DNA of 64,000 nt, taken from NCBI GenBank assembly GCA_913020115.1, contig CAJWBQ010000018.1, positions 1 to 64,000 of the forward strand. Direction: 5' to 3'. The notes beneath the pieces were generated by a model. The model did not search any database, was not told the DNA's origin, and saw only the letters and a list, made by a program, of their open reading frames with translations. This document shows positions 46,235-53,665 of this stretch, in pieces (within the stretch, counting starts at the first letter, position 1; each line of letters starts with the position of its first letter). This DNA is from an uncultured Cellvibrionales bacterium (GTDB lineage Bacteria; Pseudomonadota; Gammaproteobacteria; Pseudomonadales; Cellvibrionaceae). The position numbers and the translations under genes are program-made.

Positions 46235-46954
46235 TTAGGCCTTATCGGCAATTGCCTTCCAACGCGCCAGTTTACCGACCTGACCCAAGGATGCTAAATG
46301 GGCATACATTACCGGTAAATAGTTGCGCTTTCGCAGTTCAAGAAAGTCTTCATCGCTCATTTCTTCAAGCGCCTTGGTATTAACAGTGTAAATACCGTCA
46401 ATTTTTAAAGGTTTCTCTTCATCACCGGTTGTCACAGATAGGGTCTGAGGGTGCAGTAAGTTGGTCTCGGCCATGTACTTAACAAAGGTAATACTGACAG
46501 GCGCCTGCTGATGTAGAGTGCCTACAAAATCAGAGATGTTCTTTAGGTAGGTCGTTTGTTCGCCCTCGTCGTCATACAGAGCAGCACCTTCGGCCTCACC
46601 CACCATGTCACTTTCTATATCAATACACAGAGCGAGCTGCTGTGGGTCTTCTATAGTAGGCGCTAAACCCCAGGGGTTGATTTGAATTGAGTTTGGCACA
46701 TAGGTCGCCTGCCACTTAGTCTCGTTGTAAAACAGGTTTTCACCAGGCACTAGGCCCATCATGGCCACGGTACGGAACTCACCGGTGTCAGGGTCTTTCA
46801 CGAATACCAAGGGGTATTCTGCAGACGCGGCAATAAATTCATGTATTTGCACAAGGCACAAATGCTGGGTGGACGCGTGCTCAAAGGTAGCACTGGTCTT
46901 TACTTTTAGGTTTTTATGCAGGTCTTTATCGACTGCAACGAGCTTGGCTGGCAT
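46235..46954 (-). CDS. SapC-family protein (copy 1)
   Basis: 239 residues of the SapC family (named after a Campylobacter surface-layer locus; biochemical role unknown). Family features: LVAVDKDLHKNLKV at the start, EYPLVFVKDPDTGEFRTVAMMGLVPGENLF, WQATYVPNSIQINPWGL, a short acidic segment LCIDIESDMVGEAEGAALYDDEGEQT, and a C-terminal KIDGIYTVNTKALEEMSDEDF lid. No signal peptide. It is transcribed alone, facing hex, and has no GACAACGTTGTC site. A second sapC lies at 52850-53557 in the receptor-halogenase operon; the two share the layout but differ widely. Confidence 0.85.
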   Translation of the reverse strand: MPAKLVAVDKDLHKNLKVKTSATFEHASTQHLCLVQIHEFIAASAEYPLVFVKDPDTGEFRTVAMMGLVPGENLFYNETKWQATYVPNSIQINPWGLAPTIEDPQQLALCIDIESDMVGEAEGAALYDDEGEQTTYLKNISDFVGTLHQQAPVSITFVKYMAETNLLHPQTLSVTTGDEEKPLKIDGIYTVNTKALEEMSDEDFLELRKRNYLPVMYAHLASLGQVGKLARWKAIADKA

Positions 46955-47257
46955 ATCTACTCCGATTTTTATAATGTTGTACTAACTTTTTTGGAAGCTG
47001 TATGTCTGCAAGATGTTAAGCAACTCTAGGTAACAGAATAGCTTCTTCAGCGATACTGCTGTGAGCGCTTCAACCTGCACAAAATACCGCCTCACCAACT
47101 CCACCTAGTGGAATAAGGCGCTATTATCCTCTAGTGAGATGGGAAAGCCCATACCGTAGTGGATTTATTACTTAGTTTCCAGCAGGAATGGTTTATTGCC
47201 GTGAATACGCTCATATCGATACACCACTCGGTACGGTCTATGGGGCATATTTCAGGT
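46955..47257. other. intergenic region between sapC and nagX
   Basis: 303 bp between the start of the first sapC gene and the stop of nagX, both on the minus strand. It should contain the sapC promoter. I find no operator of the GACAACGTTGTC type, no strong hairpin and no credible coding frame; open frames here are antisense to the end of nagX. Confidence 0.5.
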
Positions 47258-48346
47258 TTAGATTTTGATAATGATCTTGCGTCGATAGAGCAGTTGGGCA
47301 ATGGCCCAAAAGAGCAATACGTGTACCACGGCAAAAGCCAGGGAGGCATTGACCGGGCTCAAGACGGATTGGAACACATTGAACAAGGCATCATAGCCAT
47401 TGATGCTGCCGCCCAAACCATTATCGATCTGGATAAAGGCGGCATAACAGACTACCCAAAGCCAAGACAAGGCATAGATAAATAAGGGGTTCAAGCCGAA
47501 GACTTCACAGGGCTTGGAAAACCAGACGACCTTTTTAACATCGACGATCCAGATGAATGTGGCCAAAGTCAGCATAGCGATGCCTGTGCTAAACAGGACA
47601 TAAGAGGGTGTCCACAACGATTTGTTAATAGGTAGAATCTCGCCCCACAACAGCGCCCCGCCCAAAACAAAGGCGCCACAAATGTACAGGCGTTTCATTC
47701 CCGATTGAAAAGAGTTCTGCGCCCGCAAGAATCGAGTCACTTCGTAACCGGCCAGCGCATTCACAATCGCCGGCAAAGTGCTCAACAAACCTTCTGGTTC
47801 AAAAGCCACACCACCCATCGACCACATGTGATTGGCGCCAAGCAGGGCTAGATCCACTTGACGAACAAGATTGCCTTCCAATTCAAGACCGCCAAATACC
47901 AGCAACAAATACCAGTAAATCAGGAGAATGCCAGCACTCATGAGCGCTATTCCCGCGCGACTGCAATAAATTACAATGAGTGCCGCAAAAATATAGACGA
48001 TACCAATTCGCTGCAATACTCCCATGATACGAAGATCGGATAAATGGTTCTGAAAAGGGAATGCGTTGAGAAATAACCCGATCAAAAAAATCAACATACC
48101 GCGCTTCACAATTCTCAAAATTAGAGCGGAGGAAGGCGCGAGCGATTGATTGCCCAGCGAAAAAGCCATGGCTGAACCGGTGATAAAGAGGAAGAAAGGA
48201 AAGATAAAGTCAGTGGGTGTCCAACCATGCCACTGGGCATGCTGGAGTGGCGCGTAAATATGCGACCACGATCCTGGGGTATTAACCAGAATCATCGCGG
48301 CAACCGTAAAACCTCTAAGTGCGTCAAGCGCGAGAAAACGTTTCAC
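47258..48346 (-). CDS. nagX: NagX-type membrane protein (DUF5009, HGSNAT-like)
   Basis: 362 residues, about ten membrane helices, beginning RFLALDALRGFTVAAMILVNTPGSW followed by the conserved TPTDFIFPFFLFITGSAMAFS. This family, related to the membrane domain of heparan-alpha-glucosaminide N-acetyltransferase, is a regular member of GlcNAc utilisation clusters (NagX). It is suggested to act in import or periplasmic acetylation, unproven. Start is GTG at 48346 with AAGG upstream, 15 bp after nagP. It is the last gene of nagK-nagP-nagX. Confidence 0.87.
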   Translation of the reverse strand: MKRFLALDALRGFTVAAMILVNTPGSWSHIYAPLQHAQWHGWTPTDFIFPFFLFITGSAMAFSLGNQSLAPSSALILRIVKRGMLIFLIGLFLNAFPFQNHLSDLRIMGVLQRIGIVYIFAALIVIYCSRAGIALMSAGILLIYWYLLLVFGGLELEGNLVRQVDLALLGANHMWSMGGVAFEPEGLLSTLPAIVNALAGYEVTRFLRAQNSFQSGMKRLYICGAFVLGGALLWGEILPINKSLWTPSYVLFSTGIAMLTLATFIWIVDVKKVVWFSKPCEVFGLNPLFIYALSWLWVVCYAAFIQIDNGLGGSINGYDALFNVFQSVLSPVNASLAFAVVHVLLFWAIAQLLYRRKIIIKI

Positions 48347-48361
48347 AAAAAACCTTCGCGC

Positions 48362-49687
48362 TTACACCTTGCGCCAACTAGAAAGTTTGTGGCCTTTAAG
48401 CGCGTAAAAAAGAATAACTAAATAACAGGGGATCATAATCCAATATGCTCCCTGGGCATCCCCAGTAGACTCAGCTATTGCACCATAAATCAAAGGAAAA
48501 ACTGCGCCGCCAGAGATACCCATTATCAGCAGAGCAGAACCCGTGCTTGTGTGCTTACCCAAATCCCGCAATGCCATTGGCCAAATTGCTGGCCAGCACA
48601 AAGCGTTGGCAAAACCCAACAGCGCGACAAAAAGAATGACATTGGGGATGGCAGTTATACCGGTCCAAGCAAACAGCGCCTGCCAAACACCATCACCGGT
48701 TCCCGCACTAGTGATGATAAGAACAGTCAACAGAATTCCTAAAACACTGGAGATGACTAAGGCTTTTTCTTGTGATATCCAACGGGGAATAACGATCATG
48801 CCAGTAATATAAGCTGCAACCATAAAGGCCATAGTATAAGAGGTAAGCTGACCGAAATTACTCACGCCCATCTCCTTGCCAAACAAGCCGATCGTATCAC
48901 CGGCAATCACTTCTACACCGACATAAAAGAAAAGCGAGATGGCACCCAAAATCAACTGCGGATACTGCAAAATACTGTCTTTGCCGCTAGCCTCAGACCC
49001 TTCGTCTTCAAAAGTAATTTCAGGCAAGGGAGAAAGTTTCACCACCGCAGCCAAAAACAACAGCATCCCAGCCATCAATATATAAGGCGTCACTAGACGA
49101 CCTGACAGCTCTGCCAGCTCAATACCACGCTGAGCCTCACTTAGGGATCCAAGACGCTCAGCCGTAAATTGAGACATATCGCTAAGAATGAAGGCGGTGA
49201 AAATCAAGGGAGCAACAATGCCCGCACCTTTATTAAGCAAACCCATAATACTGATTCGAACCGCCGCTGTTTCGCGAGGTCCTATGTGGACGATGTACGG
49301 ATTGGAAGCCGTTTGCAAAATGGTTAGACCGGTGCCAAGAATAAATAGGGCGATAAGAAAGACAGTATAACTGCGGATTTCCGCCGCCGGAATAAATACT
49401 AAGGCCCCTACCGCCATCACTAACAAACCCAACATCATTCCGTTGCGATAACCCGTCCGTTTTAAAATAGCGGCCATTGGCAGCGCCATTACTGTGTAGG
49501 CAATATAAAACGCCATTGTGACAAGATAGGCCTCCATGTGATTCAACTCACAAGCTATCTGTAAAAAGGGAATCAATGAGCCGTTCAGCCAGGTCACAAA
49601 ACCAAATACAAAGAAAAGACCGCCCACTATCATCATTGGAAGCAGGCTAGAATTTGTGCTTTTAGAATCGTCCATTGTCATGTCCAT
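48362..49687 (-). CDS. nagP: GlcNAc/sugar:H+ symporter of the FucP/NagP family
   Basis: 441-residue major facilitator with 12 predicted helices. Family marks of the FucP/GluP/NagP group: FFVFGFVTWLNGSLIPFLQ in helix 1, ALPMAAILKRTGYRNGM between helices 2 and 3, and GTGLTILQTASNPYIVHIGP in helix 4. In GlcNAc clusters of Shewanella and Xanthomonas the orthologue is the inner-membrane GlcNAc permease NagP. It lies between nagK (42 bp upstream) and nagX (15 bp downstream), under the paired operators at 50831-50874. Confidence 0.9.
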   Translation of the reverse strand: MDMTMDDSKSTNSSLLPMMIVGGLFFVFGFVTWLNGSLIPFLQIACELNHMEAYLVTMAFYIAYTVMALPMAAILKRTGYRNGMMLGLLVMAVGALVFIPAAEIRSYTVFLIALFILGTGLTILQTASNPYIVHIGPRETAAVRISIMGLLNKGAGIVAPLIFTAFILSDMSQFTAERLGSLSEAQRGIELAELSGRLVTPYILMAGMLLFLAAVVKLSPLPEITFEDEGSEASGKDSILQYPQLILGAISLFFYVGVEVIAGDTIGLFGKEMGVSNFGQLTSYTMAFMVAAYITGMIVIPRWISQEKALVISSVLGILLTVLIITSAGTGDGVWQALFAWTGITAIPNVILFVALLGFANALCWPAIWPMALRDLGKHTSTGSALLIMGISGGAVFPLIYGAIAESTGDAQGAYWIMIPCYLVILFYALKGHKLSSWRKV

Positions 49688-49729
49688 TATTATTTACTCT
49701 CTAGTGGGCTTACATTAACGATGAGAAAA

Positions 49730-50656
49730 TCAGTTGGCTGCGAGCGCGCTCAGGCCCGTATGACCAGCCGCCTTTTGCAGTTCAGCGCGTGCAAAATATA
49801 AGGCGCCTTGTTCAGGCTGATCTAGAGGCGGTGAAATTTTGTCGCGCAAGTCTTCACTAAACCAATCAAATAACAAGGGCGATATACCGCCAATCATTGA
49901 AAGGCGTGGCGGGTTCTTGGCCAACAGCTTATGGGCTATGGATTCGATATAAGCGGCACCCCGACAGATAATATCCGTGGCTACCACATCGCCCTGCTCT
50001 ACTGCAGCAAACACCAAGGGGGCCAATCTGGCAAAGTCATTAGAAGAGGCCTTTGACAGCTCTTCTATCAGGCCCAGAGGCTTACGCCCTAATTTTTCAC
50101 ACACCAAGGTGGTGAGACATGTTTTTGGCCCGAGATCGTCATCCGCTAAGAGCAAGGCTTTAACGGCCTCTAAGCCAATCCAAGCGCCACTACCCATATC
50201 ACCTAAAAGAAAACCGTGAGCACCAAGCATTAATTGCTCATCAGCCATTGAAAGATAGCCGCAAGAACCAGTGCCAACCACAATCACTGCGCCATCCTGG
50301 CCCTGGTGAGCGCCTAAACAAGCAGCATGAAGGTCAGTCGTGAGGTACATAGATTTAAAGGGGTGATCCCAGGCCATAATAAGATCGTAGAGGCTGGGCA
50401 GATTAACCCCCGCCAAAGCTACACCAGCGATGATATTGGGAAACTGGTCTTGATCTAGACCGGCATCTTCAAGTGCATAGGCAACCGAAGTGACAATGGA
50501 ATTTTGTGCCCGTTCAAGTCCGTATAATGGATTTGCAGGACCGCTAAGACCTGAGCCTAGGTAGGTGCCTTCTGGAGTTTCGAGCCTGGCTATGCACTTG
50601 CTGCCGCCGCCGTCGATACCCACCAAGATTGTTTTGTCGCCTACCGAATTTGACAT
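49730..50656 (-). CDS. nagK: N-acetylglucosamine kinase, BadF/BadG/BcrA/BcrD ATPase type
   Basis: Phosphorylates imported GlcNAc. About 308 residues of the actin-like ATPase fold: LVGIDGGGSKCIARL (phosphate 1 loop), VALAGVNLP, VIVVGTGSCGYL (phosphate 2), GFLLGDMGSGAWIGLEAV and a C-terminal adenosine motif SMIGGISPLL. This is the kinase type typical of NagP-dependent GlcNAc pathways. I set the start at the ATG at 50656, preceded by AAGAGG; a frame from 50695 adds 13 residues without a family match. It is the first gene of nagK-nagP-nagX and lies behind two regulon operators. Confidence 0.88.
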   Translation of the reverse strand: MSNSVGDKTILVGIDGGGSKCIARLETPEGTYLGSGLSGPANPLYGLERAQNSIVTSVAYALEDAGLDQDQFPNIIAGVALAGVNLPSLYDLIMAWDHPFKSMYLTTDLHAACLGAHQGQDGAVIVVGTGSCGYLSMADEQLMLGAHGFLLGDMGSGAWIGLEAVKALLLADDDLGPKTCLTTLVCEKLGRKPLGLIEELSKASSNDFARLAPLVFAAVEQGDVVATDIICRGAAYIESIAHKLLAKNPPRLSMIGGISPLLFDWFSEDLRDKISPPLDQPEQGALYFARAELQKAAGHTGLSALAAN

Positions 50657-50830
50657 CAAATTCTTACCTCTTGCGGTCATTGCGAGTGGCCACAATGTAG
50701 TTAAAGTTAAAAAAGAGGGGGGGCATACACCTCCCCCTTAAGCCACATGCGAGAGAGTACAGATACGAACTCTTTCAACGCCCTGTTAAGGCCAAGTCAG
50801 ACTTAACAACGAAACGATCACAATACGAAA

Positions 50831-50842
50831 GACAACGTTGTC
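50831..50842. promoter_or_regulatory. GACAACGTTGTC operator, nagK promoter site 1
   Basis: Perfect palindrome 175 bp upstream of the nagK start. It pairs with a second copy 32 bp away, the same spacing as in front of the TonB receptor. Confidence 0.8.
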
Positions 50843-50862
50843 AGCATACAATAATAACTTAA

Positions 50863-50874
50863 GACAACGTTGTC
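50863..50874. promoter_or_regulatory. GACAACGTTGTC operator, nagK promoter site 2
   Basis: Perfect palindrome 32 bp from the first site (start to start, about three helical turns), so both would face the same side of the helix. Confidence 0.8.
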
Positions 50875-51256
50875 AAGAATGTTTTTTACGCAGCCCTAGG
50901 GAAATCGATGACGGCGCTCCACTAGGCTTGTATTCCAAACTAAGTGCGCTTTGAGAATATAACATAAGCTGTTGAAATATAACGACTAATAATAGTTTTA
51001 ACGCCTATTGATACATAATCTAAGAGGTGAAATAAGCTCTGGGGAAGTTTCGATATTTTAGCTCCGAGACCCAATTCAATGCTGTTTGGATCTTGCAATA
51101 GACAGTCCCCCACCGTGGCCCCCACCAGATCTATTGATTCAATTACCGCAAGTAATCCGTGTGCGAAAGAGCTGACTCTATCTCTCAGACCGAAAGCTGC
51201 TTTAGCTGCCCAAAAACAACTTCCCCGTTCTCGGGCAAAATGGCAGACTCCAAAGA
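50875..51256. other. intergenic region with a startless open frame behind the halogenase gene
   Basis: 382 bp between the nagK operators and the halogenase stop. On the minus strand one frame is open from inside the halogenase 3' end to 50940. Its residues have protein-like composition (for example LLAVIESIDLVGATVGDC and SIELGLGAKISKLPQSLF), but no ATG, GTG or TTG occurs before a GTG at 51123-51125. It may be a decayed gene end or chance; I do not call it a gene. Confidence 0.3.
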
Positions 51257-52837
51257 TTAAATGTTTTGCAAACCATAGCGATGAATTCTCGCAATCAACT
51301 CGCGATTAGAGAGCTGAGAGGTTTTCATTTTTTGCGCATGACCCTGAATTGATTGAATGATTCTCTGAGCTTTCTCTCTCTCAGGAAAGCGGGCAGAAAA
51401 GTTATCCACAGAGGTATCAAAGTCCATACCATAGAGAACATATAGATAGTTGTCTAAGTTGAAAATATCTAGGCGACTGGAAAAATCATAATCGCTGGGA
51501 GCTTGATGCTTCCACAATTCCAATTTTTTTAGCAGACTTTCGGGAACAGAGTTCAACGAACGATTAGCCAGCCAAAATTCATTGTCATCGCGCGCCGACA
51601 AGTAGTAATGCAGCTTAATAAAATCGATCACCCCATCCCAGACACTGCGCAGTCGCCGATTAAACTGCTCAGCAAGAGCCGGCATCGCGCCGCGACTCAT
51701 TGGAAACTGTGCTGCCAGGGATCGTGCCGCGGCGTCATAAACCAAAAGACCCGTAGCCTCCAGAGGCTCGACAAAACCCTGAGCCAGACCGACCGCGACA
51801 CAATTCCTATGCCAAAATTTTTCTCGATACCCCACGTTCATAGGAATTTTCCGACAATTAAGGTCGCCGGCTTTGTCGCCTAGACTGCGTGCGGCGTAAT
51901 CTCGTAAAACAGTTTCTGCACGCTCATCGCTGGTGTATTTGCTCGAATAAACATAGCCGGTGCCTCGGCGCGTGGTTAAGCCAATATCCCAAATCCACCC
52001 CGCCTCTTGCGCTGTGGACAGGGTGTAACTGGGAATAGGGTCGCTGTCCGAGGCATAGGGAATCTGCATCGCCAGGGCGGTATCTGCGAGCAAAACATCC
52101 TGTTTACTAACGAACTCAACGCCGAGCTTTTTCCCCAATAACAGACTTGAAAAGCCGCTGCAATCAACAAAAAAGTCGGCCTCAATAACACCGTGCTTGT
52201 CACTGACAATGGCGCGAATGTCACCAGTTTCGTCAAGTAAAATATCACTGACATTTGCTTTTAGGTGTGTTACGCCTAGTTTTTCTGTTCCGTGCCGCGC
52301 CAGCAGGAGGGCAAACTTTATGGCATCCAAATGATAGGCGTAGCTGGCCGAACCCTCATACTCAGGATGAGTCATATTCTTCGGGCCAAGGCCCGCATCA
52401 CACAAGACGCCTTGGATAGACACAGCATCTACATAGGAACCCGAATGCCCCTGGGCTTTGTTCATGAGCCAATAAGGGGTGAGTTCCAAGTGCTGTCGTT
52501 GTGCGTAGTCAAAAACGTGATGATAGGAGTGTGATTTTTTCTCTGAAGGCGCACGTAACCAATCGACAAATTTAATGCTTTGCTTAAACGTTACGTCGCA
52601 CTCTCGAATAAATTCCGTCTCGCTAATTCCCAGTGAACGCAGGCTATCGCGTATCGCTGGTACCGTGCCCTCTCCAACACCAATGGTGGGAATGTCCTCA
52701 GACTCAATGAGAGTGATTTTGATCCCGTCAGCACTGTTTGCTCGCAAGGTTTTAGCGAGATGGCAGGCCGTCAGCCAACCCGCGGTTCCGCCGCCAACAA
52801 TTAGCGCATGACGAATAGAGTCTGAGTCATTTTTCAA
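51257..52837 (-). CDS. flavin-dependent tryptophan halogenase-like protein
   Basis: 526 residues of the tryptophan 7-halogenase family. FAD motif GGGTAG (15-20), GVGEGTVPAIRDSL (55-66) and TFKQSIKFVDW with K85 at the place of the catalytic lysine are kept. The halogenase motif WxWxIP reads WIWDIG (281-286), with glycine for the proline. Members next to TonB receptors and SapC genes in marine gammaproteobacteria have no proven halogenation and probably act in glycan uptake or another oxidation (inference). The start is TTG at 52837 with GGGAG 8 nt upstream; no later start would keep the FAD motif. It follows sapC after 12 bp. Confidence 0.85.
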   Translation of the reverse strand: MKNDSDSIRHALIVGGGTAGWLTACHLAKTLRANSADGIKITLIESEDIPTIGVGEGTVPAIRDSLRSLGISETEFIRECDVTFKQSIKFVDWLRAPSEKKSHSYHHVFDYAQRQHLELTPYWLMNKAQGHSGSYVDAVSIQGVLCDAGLGPKNMTHPEYEGSASYAYHLDAIKFALLLARHGTEKLGVTHLKANVSDILLDETGDIRAIVSDKHGVIEADFFVDCSGFSSLLLGKKLGVEFVSKQDVLLADTALAMQIPYASDSDPIPSYTLSTAQEAGWIWDIGLTTRRGTGYVYSSKYTSDERAETVLRDYAARSLGDKAGDLNCRKIPMNVGYREKFWHRNCVAVGLAQGFVEPLEATGLLVYDAAARSLAAQFPMSRGAMPALAEQFNRRLRSVWDGVIDFIKLHYYLSARDDNEFWLANRSLNSVPESLLKKLELWKHQAPSDYDFSSRLDIFNLDNYLYVLYGMDFDTSVDNFSARFPEREKAQRIIQSIQGHAQKMKTSQLSNRELIARIHRYGLQNI

Positions 52838-52849
52838 ATGGATTTCTCC

Positions 52850-53557
52850 CTACTTTGAAATATCTACTTTTAATTTCGCTAATCTAGGCACTTGATTAAT
52901 TGAAATCATCTGCGCGTAAATAGCGGCCAAAAATCCACGCTTGCGCAAGTCTTCAAATGCCTCTGTGTCCAGCTCGTTAAGCTTTTTCTCATCCACAGTG
53001 TAGATGCCACCAATGGTGACTGCACTGCCATTAATATCTACATTTAAATTCTTCTGAATTAAAAGCTCCAGCGCAGACAATTCATTGACAAATCCCTTGG
53101 TAATTTCACTGTGCTCAAGGTGACGCATCATGCTCGCACCGCGGTTTTTGAGATATTCAGTTTCTACACCTTCGCTGTCAAAAAGACGGTGTTCTCCACC
53201 TTCGCCCACTAAGGCGCTCTCTTCATCAACCGCTATCATCATATTTTTTGTATCATTTTGATCGCTTACAAAACGAAACGGATAAGCGTGCAAGCAAGAC
53301 GGCACATAGCTAGCCTGCCATGTATCCTCGCCACAGAACAGGTTTTCACCTGTCTCAAAACCCATCACGGCGACCGCTTGAAACTGGCCCGTATCGGAAT
53401 TTTTTACATAGACTATCGGAAATTCTGTACACAGAGCGGAGAACTCGTGTACTACGACCGGCAGCAGGTGTTCGCCTTTGACGTGGGCGTAATTCTTGGA
53501 CCGGTCAACCGTCAGGTTGAGGTGCGTTTCTTTGTTCAGAGGTGTGATCTTTGCCAC
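52850..53557 (-). CDS. SapC-family protein (copy 2, receptor operon)
   Basis: 235 residues of the SapC family: EFPIVYVKNSDTGQFQAVAVMGFETGENLF, WQASYVPSCLHAYPFRF, an acidic linker IAVDEESALVGEGGEHRLFDSEG and a C-terminal VTIGGIYTVDEKKLNELDTEAFEDLRKRGFL block. No signal or membrane segment, so cytoplasmic as far as can be seen. The start is GTG at 53557 with GGAG upstream. It lies between the TonB receptor (a terminator separates them) and the halogenase-like gene (12 bp). The recurring receptor-SapC-halogenase trio suggests a shared but unknown role in substrate uptake or processing. Confidence 0.85.
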   Translation of the reverse strand: MAKITPLNKETHLNLTVDRSKNYAHVKGEHLLPVVVHEFSALCTEFPIVYVKNSDTGQFQAVAVMGFETGENLFCGEDTWQASYVPSCLHAYPFRFVSDQNDTKNMMIAVDEESALVGEGGEHRLFDSEGVETEYLKNRGASMMRHLEHSEITKGFVNELSALELLIQKNLNVDINGSAVTIGGIYTVDEKKLNELDTEAFEDLRKRGFLAAIYAQMISINQVPRLAKLKVDISK

Positions 53558-53620
53558 AGAATAAAACTCCTAATACACAGATGAAACGTTAAGTATAACT
53601 CAGCCCTTTTTCTTAGGCCA

Positions 53621-53650
53621 AAAAAAAGGGAAGCAATGCTTCCCTTTTTA
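53621..53650 (-). terminator. intrinsic terminator between the TonB receptor and sapC
   Basis: Thirteen-base perfect arms (53623-53635 and 53637-53649) with GGGAAGCA in the GC part, followed on the minus strand by a run of T residues. It lies 17 bp after the receptor stop and would let only part of the transcripts continue into sapC and the halogenase gene. Confidence 0.82.
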
Positions 53651-53665
53651 TAACGCCGCTATAAC

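Noticed and set aside
47159..47485. Plus-strand open frame overlapping the end of nagX
   Set aside because: It is antisense to a well-supported membrane protein gene and has no family features.
50707..50745. G-run and C-run behind the nagK operators as a terminator
   Set aside because: The G and C runs pair for only about five bases with a mismatch and there is no gene ending there.
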